A DNA stretch of 64,000 bases from Monomorium pharaonis (GCF_013373865.1 NC_050469.1:12930740-12994739); one strand, 5' to 3'. Counted from the first letter of the stretch, positions 1-13,200 are shown. Notes: generated by a model not told the origin, from the sequence alone. A program made the numbers and translations.

Positions 1-2105
1 CTACACCACACATCGGATTCAATCATCCCCCCCCCTCCTTCTCCTCTTCCCTTCGTGGGCCATGCTCTTTTGTCTTATGCAAACCACATTGCGCCGGCAT
101 GCAACGTACGCTTTCTGGTTTCGAAAAGATTGGAAAGGTGCCAGGAAAGAGCGTATACGAAAAGAAAAATGAGCGCGACGATGTGACCGAACCGCGAAAG
201 AAAAGGAACTCTATCATTAATTCTGACACAGATAGCGTGGGTAAAACAACCCAAACGAAAGGAGATAATAGTACGACCTGCTCGGTTACTCGCTCGATAA
301 ACGAATGTCCGAGCGACGCCGAGGAAAGATGCCTTCTTCACCTCGTCATCTTCTTGTTTCCTTCTGAGAGCTATTGCAGCTATTCTTATATCCGTATGAA
401 TAAATGAGTAACATTTGCTTTGCGAATCAAGACATATCTCGTTTTAAGGAAACGACCTGGCGAGAAAGCTTTAGAATTTCCGCATATTTTGGTACACGTC
501 CTAGATCCGCCAAGTCACCTTTTATCCACGGATACTTTAACCGATTTGGAATCGCGTTTTTCTGCGTAAGAACGTAAAAGAATCGATGGCTCGGGGGACG
601 ATTAAAGGTATATTTCTGACGTATCAATTTTAAAAGTATAAACAGAGGATGCGGCGAATTCTTCAATGAATCCCTTTTCCGGTAGACATAACAGATCCAT
701 AAGATAATTCAAAGATTATACAACGACACTTGATAGAAAATTGAAAACGCAACAAATGATGATTTCCTTTGACATTTTCGTTTAGCTGAAATTCGAACTG
801 ATTGAAGGATTTATATATAGAAGGCAACGTGCCAGATATGTAGGGCGTCCTCTTTATTAACACCGAGCTGGCGATTAATCAATCAAATCATCGCCGAATC
901 ATCGACCCGCATGTGGCGGCAGATACTGGACAATGACGATTGTGCCGTTTACATGGTCATCGGTGTACTCTGGTTTCCCTCGTCTCCAAATCATTGAATT
1001 CCTCGACTTTAGAATTATGTAATTCTAGTCTAGCATGTCGCGAATGTGATCGATCGTCTTCGCGAAGCTCTGCGCGTCAGGCAAGTTGCTCACCGAACGA
1101 CATTTCGGCTTGTGACGACTCGAATCGCGGCGAGCACGTGTGCAGGCGGACGTAATGGAAAGCCCTTTAGCGCAACCAATAAATATTTCCGCGGTCGAAG
1201 TTAATCCAAATGCGCGTTCGGCATCACGGCACAGCTCCGAGAGTAATGAGAGTTGCGCAATGATCCGAAGGGGGGAAAGGGTAGAGGGGATGGGGAAGGG
1301 ACGGATACGCATTCTGTTTCATTTGACGCGACATACATTCATCAGCGGATCGGACAAAGCCAGCGCGGATCATCCTCCCCCCTCCGCCGCGGACAATAAA
1401 ATTACAGACAAAAATCTGCACACAATATCAAGGTGCCTCACGATCTACCACTCGGCATCCTGTATCCGATGGTGGATCGAGTGGCCTCATCCATTTGCGG
1501 CCTCAATCACGAGTGCGGCACTTAACGCGTATCCATGCCGCTCCTATTGAAATGTTATATATTTAACGTTATATCGATCTGCTACGTGTCAAAAGTGAGA
1601 ACGCGGGATTTTCACTCAGACCCGGGCTTAATATACCCGCCGTCAAAGTTAAACTCGTTACAATTATTACAATCGAATATGATTTACTGCACGAGAGTTT
1701 TGATGGATCGTTCCCGGGGGAATAATTTAATCGCGCGGGCAGATTGATTTTTTCCAATTAACACGACTGCTTGAAAACATGCAGGTATGTACGAATCGTC
1801 GCCGAGAGTCATCGGACACGCCGTGGATTCTGATCTCCGCGTTATCCGCGACGCCATCGCTCCTTTTTCTCGCGCGGGAGAAACGCTTAGGGCGCGGAGC
1901 GTTCGGGAAGCAAGGTCGGATTGATAATCGTGAGAAAGCGATGAAAACGATCGTCGGATCAGCTGAGAGAGCGTCGAAATACCACGCGAACGGGCGCGAT
2001 CGCAGCGAATGTCTCGCTTATACCTATGCGCGATACGCGCGCGAGAGTGCGTGCGTGTGCGTCCACGCACACTTTTACTTCGCGCGGAGCGGTGGCGAAG
2101 GGGGT
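1..2105. other. Upstream noncoding stretch, no gene seen
   Basis: No open frame here has a recognisable domain or a convincing splice-site arrangement. The frames that exist are short, overlap on both strands and lie in simple-composition sequence. The GC content and CpG density rise towards the right edge, leading into the purine-rich tract and the presumed stardust promoter. It could hold upstream regulatory DNA or intron of a gene starting outside the window; I cannot tell which. Confidence 0.5.
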
Positions 2106-2905
2106 TGATGGGGAGGGGGAGGGGGAGGAGGAGGAGGAGGAAGAGGAGGAAAGAGCAAGAGACTTCAATGCTGGGGCCATGTGATCGCCATGGCGGTGGA
2201 GAGTGTTCTTGCGGTCTCAGATTGAGCGAGTGCACAATGAATGAGAGAGAGAGAAGAGGAATGTAAATGGGAAAGGAGAGAAGGAAAGAGACGAAGAGGC
2301 CGAGGGAGGAGAGGTCCAAATTCGTCCGGACGAAAGACAGCCGGAGGATGACGTTTTACTGAGACGGGCAGAGATCCGGAGACAGGAATGCAGGCCGAGT
2401 CGAGAGGTGGAGGAGAGCGATAAAGCGATGACGAGAGGAACGGAGTAAGAGAACGACAAGAGCCGAAAATGGGAAAAAGAACGGAGCACGACGCGAGAGG
2501 GAGAGAAAGACAGAGGATCACGGCGAGGTGGGAGGGGGAATCGGAGGAAGCGAGGGGGGAGATTCGAATGCCGCGAGACAGAAAGAGACATTCGCGGTTG
2601 AACCGGTGAACAGTTGGAGGGGGAGGGGAGAAGAAAAGTGGATAGAGTGGGAGCGAGGTAAGGCAGGAACGCGCAGCTGGAAGGTGAGCGTTGGGGAGAT
2701 GGTTGGTGGAGAAGAAGGGGGTACACTGGAGAAGGAGAGAGACGAACAATATGTACAAGAGAGAGAGAGAGAGAGAGAGATAGGGAGACTGAAGAGGGGG
2801 GAGAGAGCTGAACAGGTAGAAGAGTGAGAGAGAAAGAGACAGGGAGAGAGAGATGGACGGAGAGAGGAAAAACGAGAAGGGGGCACCGGCTGGCTTGGGC
2901 TCTCT
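2106..2905. repeat. Purine-rich (G/A) tract upstream of the presumed stardust promoter
   Basis: For about 800 bases the + strand is overwhelmingly G and A: runs of GGGGGA and GGA triplets, then many GAGAG blocks including a pure (GA) run at about 2759-2780. The complementary CT-rich strand creates long serine/proline/leucine frames on the minus strand, which are composition artefacts. In insects, GAGA-rich DNA next to a promoter is a classic binding site for GAGA-factor type proteins, and long polypurine tracts can form triplex DNA. Both are inferences here. Confidence 0.8.
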
Positions 2906-2990
2906 CGGGGTAAAGCGAAGCCAACAAACTCACGTCAGTCCGAAGCCGGAGAGACGCTCGTCCTCTCCTCGTGCGTACTCCGTACTCCGT
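2900..2990 (+). promoter_or_regulatory. sdt: Candidate transcription start (Inr-like) for stardust
   Basis: A TCAGTC motif at 2935-2940 fits the insect initiator consensus. It sits directly downstream of the GAGA-rich tract and at the start of the CpG-rich block. No TATA box or clear downstream promoter element was seen. The position is plausible but not proven; other starts in the same block are possible. Confidence 0.3.
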
Positions 2991-3203
2991 TTTTTTTTTC
3001 CGCCACGTACACGACACGTACGTTCTTTTTCTCTTCCCCCCTCCCCCCGCCGAGAACCGCCGTGAACATCCACACCCCCGTTCGTCCAATCTCGAGGACG
3101 CGCGGGAGGGGGGTAAGCATCGCGACGTCGAAGGTCGAGGAAAGGGGACCGCAATCGACGCGGATTCCTTCCCGCGGATTCAAGCGGATTGTCGCGGGTG
3201 CGC

Positions 3204-3235
3204 GCGCGTGTGTGTGTATGTCTGTGTGTGTGTGT
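3204..3235. repeat. (TG)n-like microsatellite in the CpG-rich block
   Basis: A short GCGCGCG run is followed by an interrupted TG repeat; a similar TG-rich patch recurs at about 3618-3642. Alternating purine-pyrimidine DNA of this kind can adopt Z-form near promoters. Confidence 0.7.
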
Positions 3236-3419
3236 AAGGGGGACCGCGATCCGCGGTCGGGGTTGAAGCGGTGCGCGAGCTCGAACCGGGGGGCGTGAAC
3301 CGGGCGCAATTAAGGCGGTTAACGGAGTCGGGAATATCTGTCCGCTGGCACGGCGGGCCAAAACCGGTACGAGCGTTCTCCATGCGATATAGTACGCGCC
3401 GCCGCACCGCCGCCGTATC

Positions 3420-3449
3420 GCCGCCGCCGCCGCCGCCGCCGCCGCCGAC
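3420..3449. repeat. (CCG)n trinucleotide repeat
   Basis: Nine or so uninterrupted CCG units within the presumed stardust 5' exon or promoter. The poly-Ala/poly-Pro/poly-Arg frames it generates on both strands are not taken as coding. Confidence 0.85.
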
Positions 3450-4016
3450 GACTCCTCCCTCGTCGCATACAACCTTCGGAAGGTGCATACACCTTCTCCG
3501 TTGAGCTGCCGGTCGCAGGTCCGTTGCGGCGACCGCGTCGTCGCCCGTGCATCCACGCCGAGCGTCCGTCGCGTGACCGTGTTGTATACGCGCGCGGGCA
3601 CCGAGCGTGTAGCCAGTGGTGTGTGTGTATGTGTGTGTATTCTCTTTCTCTTTCTTTCCCTCTCCGAGTGTGCTCCGGTGTGTGCGCGTGTACAGGTGGA
3701 ATGCGCCACCGTGCGCCGCGCGGCACACGGATGTACGCTGACGCGTAAAGCCGAGCGAGGGCCGAGATAAGATCGAGCCGCGCGAGGTGTAAAGTGATCC
3801 GCGAAGAGGACTCCCGCGCGCGGGGGGGAAAAAATTCCGGGAAGAGTTTCTCGGTGTTTGTGATTTATCGGGGGTGGGGAGGGACGTATAAATCGTCGCG
3901 CGCGGACGGTTTACGATTGAAGCGTGAAGATTTCCGGTGTGTGAATGGGAGACCGAGGAATCCGAGCGTGAGATCAATAAGGAATTTGATAAAAGTTCCA
4001 AGGTCCGAGGAAATCG

Positions 4017-7000
4017 GTAAGGGACAAGGTACTCGACTCCCGGCCGCAGTAGGTACGCGTAGGCGTAGGAACGGCGTGGGAACAAGCACGAGGACGCCCC
4101 CATTGTCAAGGAATGTTCGAGCACCGAGAGGAGGAAAAGATAGAATATAGTTAGCGGAGAAAAAGGAAAAGAAATAGAGACATACACACGGCACGGAAAA
4201 CTCGCTCCCGGCAAAGGAACAGGCGTAAATATTTAATGATATTGTGATTGGCAAGATATGAACCGACAGGGTGTGGTAAAAGGAAGAGCAGGGAGATCGT
4301 GTGCGGAATGTAGAAGTGTTTCGCGAAGGTCGGATCAAGACTAGAAACACATTCAAGGCTCTTTCACAGGCTGAACTGGGATTAAATAAAAGAAAACATC
4401 CGCGATATTCAGAAAGCAGCTAAATGAAAAGAGATGTACTAAAAACGGTTTGTGGTATCGGTAAATAATAGCGGAAATATAAATAAATGGTACATAGAGA
4501 GCGGATTGCAAGAAAGAGAATCTAAATCCGGAGATAATAGAAATTGCGAGGACAGGTCTGAGGAGGGAATGACGAGTGAGTTCAGTGTCGAGTTGCATGG
4601 GGATCGTAAGATCGGCCGCCGAGGAATCGGGAAAACCGGAAAAGGTTCTTGACGCTGCGGGAGGCGCGCATTGAGATTCCTTCGTCCTCCCGTATGCAGC
4701 TTCGTCGCGAGTCGCGCGAGCGTCCATGAGGCTTGAACGAAGGACGAGCCGTTGAGAGCAAGCAGGTCCACGCCATGAGAATCCTCAAAACGCTACACTG
4801 GTAGGTTCCTAGAGATCGAGAATCTCGCCGCGATCGGAGGCGAGTAGTCGATTTCGAGAGAGGAGATCGTGACACGGCACACGAACTGAAAAGAACGTTT
4901 TACACCTGAGGCTTTTCATTTCGGGAACCGGTTGAAGTAAAAAGAAATAGAGAATGTTTTTCTCATTTCTTTCTCTCTCTTCTCTTTCTGTCTTTCTCTC
5001 TCCCCTTTCTATTGTCACGAAATGCTGATAAAATTCCAAAGTCACGTTCATGCACAGGAAATGACAACTGGAAGAAGAATTTTACCTGAAGCCCCACAAT
5101 TCGTTACTTTTATTATAGAATTTGAAAAAAGACGCTTTTCCATACATTTATTTACGGTACAGGAAATATTAATAGTTTGGAACTGAACTATTTTTTCTTA
5201 TTCTACATCTGACATAGATGTGTCGTTGAAGATTCATGAAAGAAAAACAGAAATTGGATACTGAAAATAGTAAAGTAGTTTCAGAACAGTAAAGAGTAAC
5301 TTTTAAATTTGTTATATGTACATAAATTTTCCTAATTTGCAAGTAAAGATAGTTCTCGTATTGTTGCCATTGAAATCAATGGGACGGTTTTTTTTTTTCT
5401 TTCAAATACGCGGTTCAATGCATGCGAGTTGTAAAAAGGCGACTTTAATGAGAGAAAACCTGACTTTTCAGTTCGTGAACTCTCGAATTTCTATAGTAGC
5501 ACTTGTGCGAAGCACCTTGCAGCAGATACACTGCTCTCTTCTAACATGTGTCGCACACGTTTCGATGCGCCCCAATGTATAATTTAGGTGTACATGATGA
5601 CACAATTTCGACACGCTCGGTGCACTTCCGCGTGCACCGAGCATGAAATATCGGCAGGTAATAAATTCCGACAAAAACTCATCAATACTTTCCGGTTCGC
5701 GCACTGCCAAACTATCGCCAGATTCATCGTAAATCTTCTCCGCGAGTTGTCGTTCCATTATTCCGAGCCAGTTCGCGCATAACCGAAAGCTGTTTTCACG
5801 TGCACACACACACACACACACACACGTGAAAAGTTCCACACGTAACTCCAAATATCGATATAGCTACAATTAGCGGCACGACAGGTCGTACTTGTAATAT
5901 TCGCGGCAACTAGTCGATTTGCTTAAAGTACGCACGGTATGTCGCGTAAGCACAATCCATCACACGTATAGCATACTTTTCTGTATCAATTTCGCCAAGT
6001 ATTCTGCACTTCCGTTTGTTATCGCTATTTCTTACGTGCCGCAAGTTGCAGGATGCGCCTCGTATGGAATTATAGCGCGTAGCGTTTAATTATCTGCGAA
6101 GAAGTATGCGTAAAAGTGCGCGTTGAGCGGCTGGCATGCCGTCACAGTTGCGTGCTTAATTTCGAGCCGCGCGAGTTAAACATTTTCATTGAGACAAACG
6201 AACCGCTGCTACCTAGCGCGGAGCGAAATATAAACTTGTATTTGCAGCTCTTAATTAAAGATGCTTGTTTGAGGAAAGAGCGAGATGGAGATAGAGAGAG
6301 AGAGAGAGAGGCGAAGGGTTTCCAGCATAGGTATTCCATAGGGAACGAACTCTAACACGATGTAGATATAACATATTAAGCCCCCGTGAGACATAGCTGC
6401 TTGATAATTTAATAGCAGCCTGCTTGTTATCAAGTGCCACTTATTGCTCGGTACACTCGGAAGATCTCGGTAATAACTGTGCGTTATTATTACCACAGTT
6501 AGGGGACACAAAGTATTATCGGGTGCTATTATAATTTGTGAGTAGACGCAAAGTTAGTGCGCGCTTCGGGGGAATCCCGTATTTCATCATTTTTCGCGGT
6601 TGGGATTAAAGTCTGAAAATATACCGTGTAACAATGCTAAATCGCCACCTTAAAATTAGTACTTATGACGGCTATACATTCATATCTAAAAGTAACGTAA
6701 CGCTCCGCGACTGATGATTAATTAACTCGATCTTTTCTTAGAAACTGATGACGGCGCGTCAGATTCTAAAGCTCGTGAGATTCATCGGCGTCATGTGTAT
6801 AACTCAATCTCCTGCCTCTTATCTTTATGCGCTCAACTTCCTTCCTCCGCTTCCTTTATTCAAGCGAGTGAATACAAGTTCAGAAAGCGCTCGAGAGAAA
6901 CGAAACTTCGATCGCGCATAAAATTCGATGGCCCCCAATAAAATTCGGAATGAATGTGCGTATAATCTGTAGACGTGTACGAAATGGAATATTCGTGGCA

Positions 7001-7144
7001 AGTTTTACGGAATCACGCTAGGGAATATCTGTGCTCGACTCTCTGGGAACATCAAACGTGAATTCTCACGTGGAATTCGAAACAAGGGGAGATCACGTGT
7101 TTCCGTTCCTGACTGCAGCCCTGCTTACCTGCCCACCTCCACAG
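4017..7144 (+). other. sdt: Presumed stardust 5' intron
   Basis: No coding exon was recognised. The stretch holds purine-rich sequence to about 4.9 kb, a CT-rich patch near 4970-5010, AT-rich DNA to 5.4 kb, a (CA)n microsatellite with flanking E-boxes at 5793-5832 and a short GA run near 6290-6310. Assignment as intron depends on the candidate exons on either side. Confidence 0.35.
5793..5832. repeat. (CA)n microsatellite between inverted CACGTG E-boxes
   Basis: A (CA) run of about 11 units is bounded by a perfect 10-base inverted repeat: TTTTCACGTG at 5793-5802 and CACGTGAAAA at 5823-5832. Each arm contains a CACGTG E-box. The arms could form a cruciform or simply be a paired bHLH site; no function is shown. 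Confidence 0.8.
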
Positions 7145-7213
7145 GCATCGTTGAGCCAGGGACGGATACACTGAATTGTACATTACCATGAGTGGTACAG
7201 TGGCCTGCGCCAA
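7145..7213 (+). CDS. sdt: Candidate stardust start-codon exon (coding from 7188)
   Basis: A pyrimidine-rich tract ending in ACAG at 7144 gives a good 3' splice site, and gtaacg at 7214 gives a donor. ATG at 7188 has ACC immediately upstream, and an in-frame TGA at 7152-7154 makes it the first possible start in this exon. It would encode MSGTVACA plus two bases (AA). Those two bases join the first base of the next exon (13355, G) to make a lysine codon, so phase is exactly right. With this exon the whole reconstructed CDS is a multiple of three. I have no homolog in mind for these nine residues, so an alternative first coding exon remains possible. Confidence 0.45.
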
Positions 7214-10200
7214 GTAACGCAGCGAATACCTTTGCTACCTGTTTTACGGAGTTGCCCTTTTCGCATTTTCATTATACGTAAAATATACCTGTGCAATGGG
7301 AAGAAACCGTGCGTGTAATTAGTAGACTATTTGTATTTCTAATTTCAAGGCATTCTCTTGCACGGAAGGAACGTTTTCTTTTTCAGCTGAAGCAAGTTAA
7401 AATTTAGCTGGATACAGATTTAAAAATAATTTTATTTTGTCAACTATTATAAAATGATTGTGTTGAGTTCTTAAACGCAATATAATAAGTTTGCAAAAAG
7501 GATACTCTGTACCAAAAAAATAGTCTCAAATCTACAATTACTGTTTTATATGTTAAAAATATAAAATCTTTTTTAAAGAGTTACTCTGTTAATCTCGAAC
7601 ATAACTTGTTTACATGAAGAATTTTGTACGAAGAGTTGCATCAAGAAAAATGTTCTCATTATTTAACAATAATTTTTATTGAATCGAGAAAAAGTAATAC
7701 TAGATAAAAAATAACATCTTTAAACAAAGAATTAGAGTTTTTATAGTACTATTATTATCAAATAATTATAACAATCATTTTGTGCTTTTTAGGTGATTAT
7801 TATAATATTAAAATAAAAATATATTTTGCCGAAATTTAAGATTAATAATCTCTTTAAACTCTTTAACAAAATTTTTATAATTGCTTATACATGAGACAAT
7901 GAGTGTTGAATTAATACTAATTTTTTTTCTGTATACCAATCAGCTTGAGAGTCTTACATAATTATTTTGCCAACCAAATTATATTCAGATCTGTATCTAG
8001 CTAAATATTTAGACACTTTAACAAAATCACTTTTTCTGATAAAATCGGAAAAAAAACAGCTCGTTCTTTAGCGAAATCTTCATTTACAACGATGTAATAT
8101 AATAAATGTATAAGTAAAACGGATTTAACTGCGCACATAAGTTTGAATAAAAATCCAGTTTAATTTACTTCGGGCGCGGTAGCTTAGAGCTTTATTAGCT
8201 TTAATCTGGCCGTTAACTGCAAGCCGTAATCGAATAGTGCATCCGTGAAACGAGCTTGATTCTTTTCATACAGAAATTTATACAAGAGATTTACACTCTT
8301 TTCCATTTACATTCTTTTCTATTTACGTTTAACAATCTTCCCACAAATATCACGAGCACAAAACGTAGCCGGAGTGACAGAATCGTTCCTTTTATTTCTC
8401 GCATTTACGACGCAGACCTCTCGACAGAACCCACGTACGAGAGGCGAGAGAGACGCACCGGTGTTTTTTCCGCGTCAAAACTATTCCGCCGTGCTGTATC
8501 TCGTGCAAAACTTTTATGCGAGAATGCAAAACACCTCTAAGGAAAGAATTTAAGTCACGCAAAGCGTATATTCGCTGACATATTCATCCCGGTGTAATTC
8601 GCATTACATAATCGACCGCGGATTTCGCACGCGATTACGCGAATAATTGTTCGGGCCTTGGGTACGCCTCCTCCCCCTTCCCCTTCCCCCCGATCTCTTT
8701 TCGTTAAACACGGATAGTTACGCGCGCGCCGTAATTTAGCAACTTGATTTCCGCACCGCGCCGCAGTAAAACGGCGACGACGCCGCCCGTGACGACGAGC
8801 GGCCGTAATTATCTATAAGCGGCGCTACAAAAATAAGTTGGATCTCTATTGGGCGTGGAAATCAATATTTCTGGCCTCTCGCGACCTTAAGGGCCGCTAC
8901 GTTTTAATTATCGGCACCCCGGTTCGCGTTCTCTACGCGTATACGGAAAGAAAAAAAGTGAAACAAATTCCCGATATCGATTGCCATTCGTTGCACGATT
9001 CATTGCGCGCCCGAGTAAAACGTCGAAATCCGGCGAATCACGATAACACGACCGACAATGCACTGCCTCTCTCTCTCTCTCTATCTCTCTCTTACGCCGT
9101 TATTGTGTAACTCGTGCATTCGCAGCGTGAACTTGAATGATCTCGCCGCATGTGCTCAATGACGTTTGCTGACGGCGCATCGCCAGCTGGAAAGTCGAGC
9201 CGGTTAATTCTCGGGACGTCGCGTCGCGTCGCTGAGAAAACGATGACACGATAAAAAAAATGCAGGCATGAATGGAGAAATTAATTGAGAAAGCAAGAGT
9301 GACCTTTCGCGGGAGAGTCACGATTGTATATTGTATAGGAGCACCGGATCATTATCGGCGCATTAGACTTGCATTCCTCTCGCGCGAGTCTCCTGTCTTT
9401 CGTCAGGACACGCGGTATACTATACTTTCACTCGTGCTCCGTGTAACATACATCCCGCGTGAATTTTTCGGCCGCGATATTACCGCGAATTAGCGGCGCC
9501 GTAATGCATCTTAAGTGCGGGCGAGACGACACGCCGCCGCCTCGTGAGAGTGAGCGACGTTGTTCCCGCATTTAATTTCTGCATTATTTCGCATGGAAAA
9601 TAAGACGGCGGGAAGAAAGTTCGCTCGTCGATCGAGAGATCCGTCGTTCGCGTATTTCGCGCGGAATAAAGGACGTCCTTCCTAATCGCGGGATATAATT
9701 ATATAAATAGTCGAGTGGACCTGACGTCTAATTCGGTAAGCTCGGGAGAGATGCGAAAGGGGAGCTTTAATTAAATCTCCTCCGGTGAGAGAACGTTCCA
9801 GTTTTGATAGCCCGGACGCGAACGAGAGAGGGTACATCGCATTTTATAAAGATTTAATTACCTGGGCTACATTATGATTTTCGATTGCGTCATATAGTAG
9901 ATACCATCGGTGTAATGCTGCAGCGCGGCAGCTTTTACGAGTCAATTTAGCTTTTAGTTTGATTCACGGATGAAAGCCCACGTTAGATTAGTGTCGTTAT
10001 CATCAATTTATTTTATATTGCCGATCATCTCAAATTGCTGTAAATGCGAGTGCAACATTTCCATCGCTTTTCCGATCGCTTCGCGCCACGCGCCTCGTGT
10101 CTCTCTCTCTCTCTCTCACGGCGATCTCTTTCTGCCGATTGTTATTGTCGTGAATAGAACGAAAAACACCATTTTCCCGACGGAGGGATTATCGATCCCT

Positions 10201-13200
10201 GCCCCCCGAACGGAGGAATGCACTTAGCTCGAATTAAAGGACACTCGCAACTCTGGGAAAGTTTTCTCGTAGGTAGAGCCCCCATTGGTTCGAAACTACT
10301 TGGCCTGACCTCGGTGTTTGTCCGTTTTCTTGGAAAACGCATTCTCATACCGGGCCTGCCCTTTAAGAGAGGCGATCACCAACAGACAGGTCGGACCAGC
10401 CTCGGATGGGCAGTCTCATAAGTGAGACGGTCACGCTGACCCGCTCACGTTTTCCCATTACGGGCTCCACGTGGAACAGATGCCAGACGCGGCGCGGCGA
10501 ATCGCGGCTCTCGCACGGTAACGATCGGGCTAACTATTGGAAAGTATCTACGAGCAGTACCCGCCGCGGCCCGTTTCTTGCGCGGAGGGCGGCGTTTCCT
10601 GGCGAAATCCGTCCGCAGAAATTAGGTCTCGCTCTCCGCTCTTATTTAATTCCCCGCTGTAATTGCGTTAAGGAAACGGGTAGGAGCGGAAGGGAGACGC
10701 GGGGACGAGGAAATAGACGTTTCTTTTTTTTTAATTCGGGCACCGAAATTAAAATTTTTTTCTATATAAACTTCTCTGAAGCGTACTGTGAGGGTTGTTT
10801 CGAGAAATACGCTTGCCAGAGTACAACTTTCACGCAGACGTGAAACCTACACAAGTACAGCTCATCTTTTATTATTAATAGAAGAATATAAGTTGAAATT
10901 GGCAGACGTTGCCTACGATGTTTACAATTTTTTTTAATATATTATATTAAATAGGAGAAAATATGAACTTACAAAATGGGCAGATGGTTACATTTTTTTA
11001 TCGAGATGACGAGAATTCTAAAGGTCTCATTAAACGCGTTGCATAAGATGCCACCGCAGGATGCCTCATTTATACTCAAGAGTATATTGAATCGTACTAC
11101 CGTATTTCCTATCGCCTTTGTTCACGATTTCCATTGTCTCCTTCTTTATCGTCCGCTCTACGAACCCTCCACGCATATTTGCGTAAGGACCAAATGAGTG
11201 TAATGGCGTTCTTGTGTTGAATTCTACGTCCTACAATGTAATCAGATTCTGCGAAAAGGCCTATTCGTGGTCCTATATAGATGGGCAGTCTTTGTTCCGT
11301 AAATCTAATTTCCGACAGCTTGCACTATAACGCAAAGCAGAAACGCATACGCGTAAGTGGAAATTATTGCACTTGACGTTTAATAGCGCCGTCAAGTTGA
11401 AAAAAAAATTTTTTCGATAAATTTGGGTTTGACGTAGAAAGCTTTCGATGGGGCCGTCATCCCTCTCTTCGCAACATTTTGATATTCAATATCAAATACT
11501 GTCGTAAAGCAATACATGTATAGAATCATGGTACATGAATTTTTTTTTTTTTTTTTAATGATATATGACGAGATACCTATAGCTGTTTTCTATTACAGAT
11601 ATACATTTTTTTAATCTGTACTATTGTATATTCCATTTATTTATTTATTAGCGGAAATGCGCACTGACATTTTATTTAATGACCGCGAGTAAAAATTGTA
11701 AGTAAATCAATTAAGAAGATTATTAAATATATTTCTAATTTCTAGATATTTGAATTTAACACAACAAACAGACCCTTAATCTGTAAAGAAATTTTATTCA
11801 ATCGATGTAGCGATAATGCAATGCAAACACTTTTGTAAAATTTAAATGCAGTTTCATATATTTGCTACCTGAACCTTGTAATGTAGTTCTCCGTTGGAAT
11901 GTTTAAGTATGATGTTTCTCTGTGAATCGCATGTAATTGAATTGCAGTTTGCAAAAAAAATTTTAGCCATTAGTCAATGGGAGAGAGACTGCGATTCAAC
12001 TGTATGCGATATTGCGGGACTTATCAAGGATTTTTATGCGGCTCTTTCTATATTTCCTAAGCTACTTTAGTCAGAACAACTTTATAACGAGAGATAACTA
12101 CGACTCCTTTCTGAACGTGATAAAACGGCGACTGACAAGCCGTAATACATATATTTTGGATTTATCGAAAAGTTTCTTCCCGATCTGTTGCCGCATGTAT
12201 GTCCCAGGGACTTTTCGCACGGCCAGGAGATTCTATATTCGTTTGGGACATCATGTTACATGCACTATCGAGAGTTATGTGATATATAACGGCTGAATTT
12301 ATTTCCACGTGAGCACCGTCACGTTCTACACGAAATCTGAAAATATGGAAGGAAAGAATATTCTAGAATATATTCGAGAAAGAAAGAAAAGGAAAGGTAT
12401 CACTGAGATAAATGGCACTTTTCTTTTTGATAAAATATAGATTTAAACGTTTTAAAAATAATTTTTATACCTTTTTGCAAATTTGTCTCAATGGCTGAGA
12501 CATTTAAGAAAATGTTAACGTAGCTTCATTGCTGTTTATTTATTTCATCGAGGAGAAATATTGTATATATATGATTATTATATTTTATTTACTTATTATT
12601 ATATTACATCTGTAATATAATAACGTTACTACACTATTTTATTTTTATTTACATTAAAGAAAGGAAAGGATTAGTTGATATATGCACCTTATGGTTATTA
12701 CAACAGAACTTCACTATTTCTCATGTATGTTTTTGTTACGAACGTGACCTCCCTTAATAATACGTTGTCAAAAATATCTCGAGTAGATATTGAGTTAGTT
12801 TACATCTTAAAGATATCTAATTATCCGTAAATGCACAATAATATCTCGACGTACTGTTTTATATTCGTAACAGCCGACAATTTGCCTCACCCAAGTTGCG
12901 TGTAAGAAATATATAGCAATAACTAGTTAGCCTTTACTTAATTTTCTTTGTCCGATAAAAAGAGTTGCAGTTACTCGTTTATTATTCTATCAAACTTTTA
13001 TCGCATTAACATTTCTATTTATTAGAAATTACATTTTCAATTATCTATTATTTCAATGGAGTTTAATAGTACTTGTGTAAATTATATAATTAAAATATGT
13101 ATAAAAGTTTAAAGATATTCATTATCTTACTTATTTGTAATTTAAATAAACCATATTTGCTTAATATGTTAAAACAGTGCATCTTATTAAGTGTTGATTG

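Larger units (their letters stand above)
2937..4016 (+). other. sdt: Candidate 5' noncoding exon of stardust
   Basis: The block is CpG-rich, with CCG and TG repeats and no conserved protein in any frame. A good 5' splice site (gtaagg) begins at 4017, so a first exon could end at 4016 and splice to the small start-codon exon at 7145. Being noncoding, its phase cannot be tested. The left boundary depends on the Inr guess. Other donors in the block cannot be excluded. Confidence 0.3.

Noticed and set aside
1684..3089. Long minus-strand frames rich in Ser, Pro and Leu
   Set aside because: They are the complement of the GA-rich tract. The composition is extreme, there is no domain, and frames overlap one another.
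2930..4356. Long frames on both strands across the CpG-rich block, including a minus-strand frame of 344 codons
   Set aside because: Driven by CCG/TG repeats and CpG bias. No homology was recognised, and the block sits where a noncoding first exon is expected.
10406..10843. A 145-codon + strand frame in the stardust intron
   Set aside because: No recognisable domain, ends in low-complexity sequence, and no matching splice sites with phase. More likely GC-rich intronic DNA.
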